From Nocardia asiatica NBRC 100129 (GTDB lineage: Bacteria > Actinomycetota > Actinomycetes > Mycobacteriales > Mycobacteriaceae), in the NCBI RefSeq assembly GCF_000308415.1, contig NZ_BAFS01000194.1:1-61975 (forward strand): a stretch of 61,975 bases of DNA, written 5' to 3'. The position numbers and the translations under genes are program-made. Under the pieces are notes generated by a model. The model worked only from the letters and a program-made list of their open reading frames with translations, did no database searches and had not been told where the DNA came from. Below, in pieces: positions 9,913-18,381 of the stretch (positions are counted from its first letter, which is position 1; each line of letters begins with the position of its first letter).

Positions 9913-10296
9913 CTACAGGCCGAAGGCGCGGTTGATGGCGGCCATGTCGAAGTAGTCGCGCCAGATGGTGATGGCGCCGTCGACGACTTCGAAGAAGCCC
10001 ATGACGGGGAGTGGCGTATCGCGACCGGCGGAGCGGAGGGTGTCGGTGCGTTCGTTCATGACCACGTTGCCGGACGCGATTTGATGGTGGATGTCGAAAT
10101 CGATGGCGTCGAAGGTGGTCAAGAAGCCTGCGATGAAGTCCCGGATGGCCGTGCGGCCGACGATGGGTTCCATCGGGATGTTGTGGTAGACGGCGTTCTC
10201 GGCGAAGTAGGCGCTGATCCGATCCGGGTCGGGGTCGGACCAGCTCCGGCACATCGCACGCACGAGTTCGTCGGGGTCGGGCATTCGCTTGCTCAC
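9913..10296 (-). CDS. Limonene-1,2-epoxide hydrolase-like (NTF2/SnoaL fold) protein
   Basis: The 127-residue protein has the size and pattern of a single NTF2-like cone. The catalytic set of limonene-epoxide hydrolases appears in order: YHN (Tyr37, Asn39), the R-x-D pair in NERTD (Arg83, Asp85), and an Asp in WRDYFD (114 or 117). This suggests a hydrolase acting on a small epoxide, but the NTF2 superfamily also holds isomerases and binding proteins, so the substrate is open. The start is GTG at 10296 (AGGAAA upstream), with an in-frame ATG at 10284. It lies downstream of prpC on the same strand after a gap of about 106 bases and may be transcribed separately. Confidence 0.75.
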   Translation of the reverse strand: MSKRMPDPDELVRAMCRSWSDPDPDRISAYFAENAVYHNIPMEPIVGRTAIRDFIAGFLTTFDAIDFDIHHQIASGNVVMNERTDTLRSAGRDTPLPVMGFFEVVDGAITIWRDYFDMAAINRAFGL

Positions 10297-10402
10297 TTTC
10301 CTGCTACCGGAGGGCGGGGCGCCGAACCCTACGATTCAACCAAGCAATCGCTCGGTTGGGAAGAGATCCGGCCGCGTCGAGCCCTCCGGCGGCAGGTCCG
10401 GG

Positions 10403-11536
10403 TCAGCGGCTGACGACCAGCTCCCGCTGCGGTACCCCGTTGTACTCCGACAGCGGCCGGATCAGCGCGTTCGCGGCCACCTGCTCGATAATGTGGGCGG
10501 TCCACCCGGTGATCCGGCTCATCACGAAGATCGGCGTGAACATCGCGATGTCGAACCCCATCAGGTAGTAGGCGGGTCCGGCGGGAAAATCCAGATTCGG
10601 CTTGATGCCGGTGGCCTCGTCCATCGCGCGTTCCAGCGCGGCGCACACCCGCAGCCAGCGCGAGCCTCCGGTCACCGCCGCGACCTGTTCCAATTCCGCC
10701 CGCATGGTCGGCACCCGGGAATCACCGTTGTGGTAGACCCGATGCCCGAAGCCCATCACCTTCTGCTTGTCGGCGAGTCTGGCACGCACCCATTCCCCGG
10801 CCAGCTCCGGTTCGCCGATCTCCAGCAGCGCGTGCATGACGGCCTCGTTGGCGCCGCCGTGCAGCGGGCCCTTCAGCGCCCCGATCGCGGCCGTGACCGC
10901 GCTGTAGATGTCCGACCGTGTGGAGGTCACCACGCGCGCGGCGAACGTGGAGGCGTTGAAGCCGTGCTCCGCGTACAGGATCAGCGACGTCTCGAACGCC
11001 CGGACGATCCGCGCATCGGGTACCGCGCCGAAGCACATGTTCAGGAAGTTCGCCGCGAACCCCAGGTGCGAATGCGGCGCGACGGGCTCCAGCCCGCGGC
11101 GCCGCCGCATGTCGGCGGCGATGACGGTCGGCAGCACCGCGGTCAGGCGCAGCGCCTTGGCCAGCAGCGCCCGCTGCGTGGCGACCTCGGAGAGATCCTC
11201 CTGCGGGTCCTCGGCCCCCAGATAACTCACCACCGTCCGCACCACGTCCATCGGATGACAGGAGTCGGGCATCTTCTCGATCAGCGAGAGGACCGACCGG
11301 TCGACCCGCCGCTGGGCGCGTTCGCGCTGACACAGCAACTCGAGTTGAGCGGCGTCGGGCAGTTCGCCGTACCACAGCAGGTACGCGACCTCCTCGAATC
11401 CACAGTGCCGCGCCAGATCCGGCACCGCGTAGCCGCGATAGGTCAACGAGTTGGTCTCCGGCACCACCTTCGAGATGGCGGTGGTGTCGACCACCACTCC
11501 GGCCAGACCTTTCTTGATTTCGGTCATGTCGCTCAC
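10403..11536 (-). CDS. prpC: 2-methylcitrate synthase / citrate synthase
   Basis: PrpC condenses propionyl-CoA with oxaloacetate to 2-methylcitrate. The 377 residues match the short, non-allosteric bacterial citrate synthase class. The catalytic triad is visible as His226 (GPLHGGANE), His265 (GFGHRVY) and Asp316 (NLDFPAG). Its start overlaps the prpB stop by 4 bases. The operon setting with prpD and prpB fixes the methylcitrate role, though such enzymes often also use acetyl-CoA. Confidence 0.95.
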   Translation of the reverse strand: MSDMTEIKKGLAGVVVDTTAISKVVPETNSLTYRGYAVPDLARHCGFEEVAYLLWYGELPDAAQLELLCQRERAQRRVDRSVLSLIEKMPDSCHPMDVVRTVVSYLGAEDPQEDLSEVATQRALLAKALRLTAVLPTVIAADMRRRRGLEPVAPHSHLGFAANFLNMCFGAVPDARIVRAFETSLILYAEHGFNASTFAARVVTSTRSDIYSAVTAAIGALKGPLHGGANEAVMHALLEIGEPELAGEWVRARLADKQKVMGFGHRVYHNGDSRVPTMRAELEQVAAVTGGSRWLRVCAALERAMDEATGIKPNLDFPAGPAYYLMGFDIAMFTPIFVMSRITGWTAHIIEQVAANALIRPLSEYNGVPQRELVVSR

Positions 11537-12441
11537 TCGCTCACGGTGAAGTTGAATACGCCTGCGTCGAAGGCGTTGTATTGCTCGTAGCGCAGCAGTT
11601 CGTAGAGCCGGGACCGGTGCTGCATGGTTCCCAGCAGCGCGGCCTGCGTCCCGGTGCGGTCGATCTCGCGCAGCCCTTGCTCCACGGCGTACATGGCCAG
11701 GCGCAGCGTCGTCACCGGATAGATGACCGCGTTGTAGCCGAGGTCCTCGAGCGCCTGCGCGGACAACAGCTCGGACTTGCCGAACTCGGTCATGTTGGCC
11801 AGCAGCGGGATGCGCACCGCGGCACGGAATCGGGCGAACTCCGCAGCGTCGGCCAGCGCTTCGGTGAAGATCAGGTCCGCGCCCGCGTCCGCGTAGGCCT
11901 TGGCCCGATCGATCGCGGCGGCCAGTCCTTCGGTGCCGCGCGCGTCGGTGCGCGCGCAGACGACGAAGTCCGGGTCGCGGCGGGCCGCGACGGCTGCGCG
12001 CAGGCGCCGCACCATGTCCTCGACCGGCACGACGGCCTTGCCGTCGAGGTGACCGCAGCGTTTCGGGTTGACCTGATCCTCGATGTGACAGCCGGCCAGT
12101 CCGGCGTCCTCCAGGAGGGTCACCGTGCGCGCGGCGTTCATCGGCTCCCCGAAGCCGGTGTCGGCGTCGACCAGCACCGGGAGGTCGGTGACCCGGGCGA
12201 TCTGGCGCCCTCGCTCGGCGACCTCACCGAGCGTGGTCAGACCGATGTCGGGCAGGGCGAGCTCGGCCGACACCACCGCGCCGGAGACGTACACGCCTTC
12301 GAACCCGATCTCCTGGATCAGCCGGGCCACCAGCGGATCGAACGCGCCGGGCAGCCGTTGGATCCGCCCCGAGCCGAGACCGGCGCGAAAGGCCGCGCGC
12401 TTCTGCCCCGCGGGCGTCGCCGACGCCAGCAGGCCGGTCAT
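11533..12441 (-). CDS. prpB: 2-methylisocitrate lyase
   Basis: PrpB cleaves 2-methylisocitrate to pyruvate and succinate. With the ATG at 12441 the protein has 302 residues. It carries the isocitrate-lyase-superfamily signature KRCGH (127-131) with the catalytic Cys, and metal-binding acidic residues in VDADTGFG (91-98) and EDQVNPK. An in-frame GTG at 12450 is an alternative start. The ATG overlaps the TGA of the upstream small ORF (ATGA), and its own stop overlaps prpC, so translation along the operon is coupled. Confidence 0.95.
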   Translation of the reverse strand: MTGLLASATPAGQKRAAFRAGLGSGRIQRLPGAFDPLVARLIQEIGFEGVYVSGAVVSAELALPDIGLTTLGEVAERGRQIARVTDLPVLVDADTGFGEPMNAARTVTLLEDAGLAGCHIEDQVNPKRCGHLDGKAVVPVEDMVRRLRAAVAARRDPDFVVCARTDARGTEGLAAAIDRAKAYADAGADLIFTEALADAAEFARFRAAVRIPLLANMTEFGKSELLSAQALEDLGYNAVIYPVTTLRLAMYAVEQGLREIDRTGTQAALLGTMQHRSRLYELLRYEQYNAFDAGVFNFTVSE

Positions 12442-12644
12442 CGCGCCCACCGCCCTACGGTCGTCGCATCGCCGAAGCCGAGCCGCTGCTGCGACCGATC
12501 ACCGGCATCGACGACGCGCGCTGCCGCGCCGGCGAACTGCTCGCGCAGGGCTACCGGCCGCACGGATCGCCCGCCGTCGGCTTCGACGGCCAGAACGTGA
12601 TCGCCGCGCAGGCGGTGATCCGGGACGAGAACCGACGCTCGCAT
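12438..12644 (-). CDS. Small ORF inserted between prpD and prpB, unknown function
   Basis: The 68-residue frame fills the prpD-prpB gap exactly: its ATG overlaps the prpD stop (TGATG) and its TGA overlaps the prpB ATG (ATGA). That double coupling is the argument for translation. The product (beginning [21 protein letters not shown]) is basic, has no Cys pair, signal or membrane segment, and I do not recognise it. Third-position G/C is high but lower than in its neighbours, and an opposite-strand frame through the same DNA is also open, so it could be a remnant or spacer rather than a functional protein. Confidence 0.5.
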   Translation of the reverse strand: MRASVLVPDHRLRGDHVLAVEADGGRSVRPVALREQFAGAAARVVDAGDRSQQRLGFGDATTVGRWAR

Positions 12645-14167
12645 CAGAAGATCCCTTCGGCGATCCGCGGCGCCCGGGACAGCACCTCGCCGGACACGGT
12701 GAGCGTCAGTTGGTCCAGCTCACCGGCGGCCAGCTCCGGCGTCCGCTGGGCCGCGTCGAGAAAGCGCTCCTGCTCGGCCTCGTCCAGCACCCCCTCGGTC
12801 AGCGTCCGGAACTTGGCGATGTACTGCGCCCGCCCGAACGGACGCGCTCCCAGCGGATGCGCGTCGGCGACGGCCAATTCGTCGACGATCGTCTCCCCGC
12901 TCACCAGCGTGACGACGGCGCGCGCGCCGAAGGCCTTCTCGCGGGGGTCGGTGGCGTGGTAGCGCCGGGTCCACTCCGGGTCCTCGGCCGTGCTGATCTT
13001 GCGCCACAGTGCGACGGTGTCCGGCCGCAGCGCCCGCTGCGGCGCGTAGGACCGCTCGTGGTGCCAGGTCCCGTCCTGCAAGGCCACCGCGAAGATGTAG
13101 GGCACCGAGTGATCGAGGGTCTCGCGGCTGGCGTGCGGATCGAACTTCTGTGGATCACCGGAACCGGTGCCGATCACCACGTGCGTGTGATGGCTGGTGT
13201 GCAGCACGATCGAGGCGATCAGCGCCGGATCACCGATCCGCGTTCGCATCCGGCACGCGAGATCGATCGGCGCCTGACTCTGGTATTCGGCCGAGTGCTG
13301 CTTGGTGTAGCTGTCCAGGATCGCGCGCTTGGCCTCGCCGGGGCCGGGCAGCGGCACCAGGTATTCGGCGTCCGGCCCGCCGAGCAACCGGGCGATCACG
13401 CCGTCGGCGCCCTCCCAGATCGGCGCGGGCGCACCCTCGCCGCGCAGGGCGCGATCCACCGCCTCGACCGCCATCTTGCCCGCGAAGGCGGGGGCGTATG
13501 CCTTCCAGCTGGAGATCTCTCCCTTGCGGGACTGCCGCGTCGCCGTTGTGGTGTGCAGCGCTTGGCCGAGCGCCTGGTAGATGGTCTCGGTGTCGAGCCC
13601 GAGCAGCGTGCCGATGCCCGCCGCCGCGGAGGGGCCGAGGTGGGCGACGTGGTCGATCTTGTGTTCGTGCAGGCAGATTCCGCGCGCGAGGTCGATCTGG
13701 ATCTCGTAGCCGGTGGCCAGCCCGCGGATCAACTCGGCGCCGCTGCGACCGAAATGCTGGGCGACGGCGAGGATCGGCGGAATGTTGTCACCCGGATGCG
13801 AGTACTCCGCGGCGAGGAACGTGTCGTGGAAGTCCAGCTCCCGCACCGCGACGCCATTGGCCCAAGCCGCCCACTCCGGCGAAACCCGCTGCCCGGCCGG
13901 CAGGCCGAAGACCGTGGCCCCGCGCCTGCCCGTGCGCGGCCGGTAGGGCTGCGCGGTGGCCTGGGCGCGCGCCGCGGTCACGGGGCGGCGCGTCAGCGAA
14001 GCGGCGGCTACCGCGGCGTTGTCGATGATCCGGTTGACGATCATCGCGCCGACTTCGGCGGTGACTTCGACCTGGTCGACCGCCACTTCGGCGATCTTGG
14101 CGGCGAGATGCTCCGAGCGCGGGAACTCCTCGGCGGCGGAACGGGCCCGTACGATGTGCGTTTTCAT
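12644..14167 (-). CDS. prpD: 2-methylcitrate dehydratase (MmgE/PrpD family)
   Basis: PrpD dehydrates 2-methylcitrate to 2-methylaconitate in propionate breakdown. The 507 residues are the usual MmgE/PrpD length. Recognisable segments are the N-terminal helical region with [18 protein letters not shown], the [18 protein letters not shown] stretch, and [20 protein letters not shown]. It is the first gene of the operon. A ribosome site (GGAGG) precedes the ATG, and the 146-base gap to the divergent prpR holds the probable PrpR sites. Confidence 0.95.
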   Translation of the reverse strand: MKTHIVRARSAAEEFPRSEHLAAKIAEVAVDQVEVTAEVGAMIVNRIIDNAAVAAASLTRRPVTAARAQATAQPYRPRTGRRGATVFGLPAGQRVSPEWAAWANGVAVRELDFHDTFLAAEYSHPGDNIPPILAVAQHFGRSGAELIRGLATGYEIQIDLARGICLHEHKIDHVAHLGPSAAAGIGTLLGLDTETIYQALGQALHTTTATRQSRKGEISSWKAYAPAFAGKMAVEAVDRALRGEGAPAPIWEGADGVIARLLGGPDAEYLVPLPGPGEAKRAILDSYTKQHSAEYQSQAPIDLACRMRTRIGDPALIASIVLHTSHHTHVVIGTGSGDPQKFDPHASRETLDHSVPYIFAVALQDGTWHHERSYAPQRALRPDTVALWRKISTAEDPEWTRRYHATDPREKAFGARAVVTLVSGETIVDELAVADAHPLGARPFGRAQYIAKFRTLTEGVLDEAEQERFLDAAQRTPELAAGELDQLTLTVSGEVLSRAPRIAEGIF

Positions 14168-14236
14168 GCATCCTCCAGGACACGGCGACGTATTTCTCTT
14201 CGCACGCTACGCAGATCGGACAGGACACTTAATACC

Positions 14237-14289
14237 TCGCAAAAGCATATTTTCGTGGATAAGAACGCGTGTTTTTGCGATGATTGCGA
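14237..14289. promoter_or_regulatory. Probable PrpR/RamB operator cluster
   Basis: The divergent prpD-prpR gap is A/T-rich for this genome and contains an inverted pair TCGCAAAA (14237-14244) and TTTTGCGA (14273-14280), with a further TTGCGAA (14283-14289) in direct orientation. RamB/PrpR-type regulators bind TTTGCAAA-like elements, so these are likely binding sites controlling both the operon and the regulator itself. Binding is inferred. Confidence 0.6.
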
Positions 14290-14313
14290 ATAAGCGCAGC
14301 TACCATCGTGCAC

Positions 14314-15735
14314 GTGCGCAAGATGTATGCGGGCGCCCGGCTTCGGCGATTGCGCGAAGAGCGGAGGATGACTCAGGCGGCTCTGGCGAAATCGCTGGAC
14401 CTGTCGCCGAGCTATCTCAACCAGCTCGAGCGCGACCAGCGCCCCCTCACCATTCCCGTACTGCTGAAACTGAATTCCACCTTCGACCTGGACGTCCAGT
14501 TCTTCGCCGCCGATTCGGACGCGCGTCTCGTGTCCGACCTGCACGAAGTGCTGGTGGACGCGGCGGGCGGGCACACCGCGCCGCTGACCGAAGTCGAGGA
14601 GCTGGCGACCCGTCAGCCGGAGGTCGCCAGGATCGTGGTCGCGATGCATCGCCGACTACGCGCCGCCACCGATCAGCTCGACCTGCTCTCCGCACGGGTC
14701 TCCGCGCCCGCGGGCGCGCCCGGGGTGCCGATGCCCTACGAGGACGTCCGGGACTTCTTCTACGACCACCACAATCACATTCCACAGCTGGACATCGCCG
14801 CCGAGCAGCTGTTCGAGAATTCAGGGCTCACCATCGGCTCCCTCGATCGCCAGCTCGCCCGGATCGCCGAGGAACGCGCCGGCGTGACCGTTCTGGTGCG
14901 CGGCGACGGGGCAGACCCGACCGTTCCCAAACGGCACTACGACCCGGAGACCAGGACGCTCACCCTCGCCCGGCGGTTGCGCCCCGGCCAGCGCGCCTTC
15001 CAGATCGCCACCACGCTCGGCTTCCTGCTGTACGGGGCGGAGCTGGACGGCGTCTTGGCCGAAACCCCGTCGCTGACCGGCGAATCCCGCACGCTGGCGC
15101 GGATCGGGCTGGCCAACTATTTCGCGGGCGCGCTGGTGCTGCCGTACGGGCGATTCCTGCGCTCGGCCGAGGAACTGCACTACGACATCGATCTGCTCGG
15201 CCTGCGTTTCGAGGTCGGTTTCGAAACCATCTGTCATCGGCTCAGCACCTTGCAGCGGCAGGGACAACGCGGCGTTCCCTTCTTCTTCGTGCGCACCGAC
15301 CGCGCGGGCAACATCTCCAAACGCCAGTCCGCCACCGCGTTCCATTTCTCCCGGGTCGGCGGCAGTTGCCCGCTGTGGGTGGTGCACGAGGCCTTCGCGC
15401 ATCCCGGCCGCATCCTCACCCAGATCGCCGAGATGCCCGACGGCCGCCGCTATCTGTGGGTCGCCCGCACCGCCGCGATCGCACCGCACGGTTTCGGCAC
15501 CGCGGCGAAGAACTTCGCGATCGGTCTCGGCTGCGACATCGAGTACGCCGACCGCTTGGTGTACTCGGCCGGGTTACAGCTGGACGATCCGGGCACCCCG
15601 GTCCCCATCGGCGCGGGCTGCAAGGTATGCGAACGTCCCGCGTGCCCGCAACGCGCCTTCCCGCACATCGGCAGCCCGTTGGCGGTCACCGAATACACCA
15701 GCACCGACCTGCCCTACCCGCGCGTCGGGCGCTGA
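14314..15735 (+). CDS. prpR: Short-chain fatty acid (propionate) regulator PrpR/RamB
   Basis: The 473-residue protein has an N-terminal XRE helix-turn-helix (about 9-62, LRRLREERRMTQAALAKSL), a middle IrrE/ImmA-like region, and the C-terminal domain of short-chain fatty-acyl regulators. It ends with the Cys cluster GCKVCERPACPQRAFP, which together with an upstream Cys fits the Fe-S cluster reported for mycobacterial PrpR. The GTG at 14314 aligns the N-terminus (VRKMYAGARLR) with mycobacterial PrpR better than upstream TTG codons; ATG 14323 is an alternative. It is divergent from prpDBC, which it presumably activates on propionyl-CoA. Its 3' end overlaps the convergent sigma factor by 22 bases. 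Confidence 0.93.
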   Translation: MRKMYAGARLRRLREERRMTQAALAKSLDLSPSYLNQLERDQRPLTIPVLLKLNSTFDLDVQFFAADSDARLVSDLHEVLVDAAGGHTAPLTEVEELATRQPEVARIVVAMHRRLRAATDQLDLLSARVSAPAGAPGVPMPYEDVRDFFYDHHNHIPQLDIAAEQLFENSGLTIGSLDRQLARIAEERAGVTVLVRGDGADPTVPKRHYDPETRTLTLARRLRPGQRAFQIATTLGFLLYGAELDGVLAETPSLTGESRTLARIGLANYFAGALVLPYGRFLRSAEELHYDIDLLGLRFEVGFETICHRLSTLQRQGQRGVPFFFVRTDRAGNISKRQSATAFHFSRVGGSCPLWVVHEAFAHPGRILTQIAEMPDGRRYLWVARTAAIAPHGFGTAAKNFAIGLGCDIEYADRLVYSAGLQLDDPGTPVPIGAGCKVCERPACPQRAFPHIGSPLAVTEYTSTDLPYPRVGR

Positions 15736-16649
15736 GCGGTTCCGATCCCGGCGAGCTTGTCCGGATTCGCCACGGCGTAGATCGCCCCGATCAGCTCGGT
15801 GGCAGCGTCGACTTCGAGCACGACCACCGCGAACAGCGCGCCCGCCGCGAAGATCAGCACGGCCTGGTCACCGTTCACCACACGGTGTCCGATGCCGAGA
15901 TCGGGCACATAGCCGCGCACTTTCGGACTGGCGATCAGGCGAGCGACCTTGTCCCGGCCGTGGACCGGCCGCAGCGCGGCGTGGCGCTTGCCGCCACCGT
16001 CGGACCAGAACGCCACGTCCGGGGCGAGCAGTTCCAGCAGTCCGGCCAGGTCGCCGTCCACTTGGGCGGCGAGGAATTTCTCGGTCACCCGCCGCTGGGT
16101 GCGCGGGTCGGCGCGGCGGCGCGGCCGCCGGGCGTGCACGTGCTCCCGGGCGCGATGCGCGAGCTGACGAATCGACGCGGGCGCGCGACCGAGCATTTCG
16201 GCGATGTCGGTGTGCGGATAACCGAACACCTCGTGCAGCACGAACACCGCCCGCTCCAGCGGAGTGAGCGTCTCCAGCACCACGAGCACCGCCATGGACA
16301 CCGACTCCGCGCGCAGCGCGCCCTGCGCGGCGTCCTCGCCGAGATAGTCGCTCGCCGTGTCGGCGACCAGCGGCTCGGGTAGCCACGGGCCGACGTAGGT
16401 CTCCCGCCTCCGGTCGATCGCCGCCCGCCGGGCGAGCGCCTGGTTGACCGCGATGCGCACCAGATACGCCCTGGGATGCCGGATCTCGGCGCCGCCGTCG
16501 CGCACGCGCGCGACCCAGGACAGCCAGGTCTCCTGCAGCACGTCCTCGGTGTCGGCGACGCTCCCGAGCATCGGGTAGACCAGCGAGAACAGCAGCTCCC
16601 GGTGATCGGCGAACACCCCTGTGGCGGCCTCGTCCGCGGTCTCCGTCAT
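15714..16649 (-). CDS. sigJ: ECF41-group RNA polymerase sigma factor (SigJ-like)
   Basis: The 311-residue protein has sigma region 2 (about 10-80, SVADTEDVLQETWLSWV) and region 4 (about 110-165, TLTPLERAVFVLHEVF with the downstream helix-turn-helix), followed by a SnoaL-like extension of about 130 residues. The extension carries the ECF41 hallmarks DGGGK and NPDKL. In this group the extension replaces a classical anti-sigma factor and tunes activity in cis. The ATG at 16649 follows a GGAGAA site. The gene is divergent from an MFS exporter, a plausible target, and overlaps the 3' end of prpR. Confidence 0.9.
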   Translation of the reverse strand: MTETADEAATGVFADHRELLFSLVYPMLGSVADTEDVLQETWLSWVARVRDGGAEIRHPRAYLVRIAVNQALARRAAIDRRRETYVGPWLPEPLVADTASDYLGEDAAQGALRAESVSMAVLVVLETLTPLERAVFVLHEVFGYPHTDIAEMLGRAPASIRQLAHRAREHVHARRPRRRADPRTQRRVTEKFLAAQVDGDLAGLLELLAPDVAFWSDGGGKRHAALRPVHGRDKVARLIASPKVRGYVPDLGIGHRVVNGDQAVLIFAAGALFAVVVLEVDAATELIGAIYAVANPDKLAGIGTAQRPTRG

Positions 16650-16810
16650 GGGTTCTCCTTCGCTCTCACAGATAGGAGCGAGACAGCCGCGGATTTCGTG
16701 ATGCCATTGCCCGAACTGTGATCCGTCTCTCGCCCTGTCACACTCGCACGCCGCCGCGGACTCTCGGTTCGCAACGGACGACAACGTCCGCCTGGAGAGA
16801 GGACATCGGA

Positions 16811-18274
16811 GTGCGCGCACCAACCGAAACACCATCGTTCCTGGCCACCCGCCGCGGCAAACTCACGCTGGCGCTGCTGTGCACGGTCGCCTTCCTGGAC
16901 TTCGTCGACGGGTCCATCGTCAACGTCGCATTGCCGACCATCCAACGCGAGCTGGGCATGTCGGTGCCGACACTGCAATGGGTGACCAGCGCTTACCTGC
17001 TGACCTACGGCGGGTTGCTACTGCTCGGCGGCAGACTGGCCGATCTGCTCGGACGGCGCCGGGTCCTGACGGCGGGCACCGTGGTCATCGGCTTGGCCTC
17101 CGCGCTCGGCGGACTCGCCGACAGCAGTGGGCTGCTGATCGGGGCCCGCTTCGCCCAGGGCATCGGCGCGGCGTTGATGCTGCCCGCCGCCCTGTCGATT
17201 CTCACCACCAGTTTCCGGGAAGGCTCCGATCGTCACACCGCGGTCGGGATCTGGGGCGGCGCGGCCGGTCTGGCCTCGGCGGCCGGGGTGTTCCTGGGCG
17301 GGGTGATCACCGAAGGACCGGGGTGGCGCTGGGTCTTCTACGTGAACACGCCGGTCTGCGTGCTCGTCCTGGTGACGATCCCGTTGCTGATCCCGAACGA
17401 CCAGCGCAATGACCTCCGGCGCGGATTCGACGTCCCGGGGACGTGCTTGGCGACCGCGGGCCTGATGACACTCGTCTACGGCTTGGTGAAAGCCCCGGAA
17501 TACGGTTGGGACGACGCGCGCACGATCGGTGTGCTGGGCATCGCGGTCGCACTGCTCGTCGCGTTCGTCGTCAACGAGCGCACCGCCGCCGACCCGCTGG
17601 TCCCGCTGTCGATCTTCGGCATTCGCGGATTGGCCGCGGCCAACCTGACGCACTTGGTGATCGCCGCGGGCATGCTCTCGATGTTCTTCTTCGTCACCCT
17701 GTACATGCAGACCGTGCTCGGTTACGGGGAATTCGAGGCGGGTGTCGCCTATCTGCCGGTGAGCTGCACGATCGGCGTCGCCGCCGGATTGGCGACGAAG
17801 TACTTCGCCAAGACCGGAACCCGGATCTTCACCGTGCTCGGGTCGCTGCTGTGCGGGCTGGGCGTGCTGCTGCTGTCGCGCATGTCGGTCGACGGCTCCT
17901 ACCTCACCGACCTGCTGCCGGGGATGCTGGTGATGTCGGTGGGGGCGGGCGCGGTCTTCGTCGCGAACACCACCGCGGCGAACGCGGGCGTGCCCGCCGA
18001 GCAGGCCGGTCTGGCCGCCGCGCTGCTCAACACCGGCCAGCAACTGGGCGGGGCGCTGGGACTGGCGGTGCTCACCGCCGTGGCGACCTCGCACACCAAC
18101 GCGCTTCTGGCGGCCGGTCACGCGCCGATCGAGGCGATGAACGCGGGATTCGGGCGGGCACTTTTCGTCGGTGGCGTCATCGGGGTGGTCGCCGCGATCG
18201 TGGGGTTGTGGACCGTCAACGCGCGGGGAGACGCCGGGGCCGGCGCATCGGCCACCGAAACCGCGACGGTCTGA
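16811..18274 (+). CDS. MFS drug-type exporter, DHA2 (14-helix) family
   Basis: The predicted 487 residues give about 14 hydrophobic segments. Motif A between helices 2 and 3 (GGRLADLLGRRRVL), an early acidic residue in helix 1 (AFLDFVDGSIVNVALPTI) and the motif-C region (about 'AAGLASAAGVFLGG') mark the EmrB/QacA drug:H+ antiporter group. The GTG at 16811 starts just before the first helix; upstream in-frame codons would add an unlikely N-terminus. It is divergent from the sigma factor, and a TGTCACA element lies about 70 bases upstream. The substrate cannot be told from sequence. Confidence 0.85.
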   Translation: MRAPTETPSFLATRRGKLTLALLCTVAFLDFVDGSIVNVALPTIQRELGMSVPTLQWVTSAYLLTYGGLLLLGGRLADLLGRRRVLTAGTVVIGLASALGGLADSSGLLIGARFAQGIGAALMLPAALSILTTSFREGSDRHTAVGIWGGAAGLASAAGVFLGGVITEGPGWRWVFYVNTPVCVLVLVTIPLLIPNDQRNDLRRGFDVPGTCLATAGLMTLVYGLVKAPEYGWDDARTIGVLGIAVALLVAFVVNERTAADPLVPLSIFGIRGLAAANLTHLVIAAGMLSMFFFVTLYMQTVLGYGEFEAGVAYLPVSCTIGVAAGLATKYFAKTGTRIFTVLGSLLCGLGVLLLSRMSVDGSYLTDLLPGMLVMSVGAGAVFVANTTAANAGVPAEQAGLAAALLNTGQQLGGALGLAVLTAVATSHTNALLAAGHAPIEAMNAGFGRALFVGGVIGVVAAIVGLWTVNARGDAGAGASATETATV

Positions 18275-18381
18275 GCCGGCCGGAAATCCGACAGCTCCGG
18301 CCACGTCGGTGTTGGCGACCACGTCATTTACACGGTTCGAGGCCGGCTATCTGCCGGTGGCACCCGCGACTCGGCGATGCA

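Noticed and set aside
12125..14293. 722-residue plus-strand frame opposite prpB-prpD
   Set aside because: Antisense shadow of the methylcitrate operon; ends at the prpD-prpR promoter.
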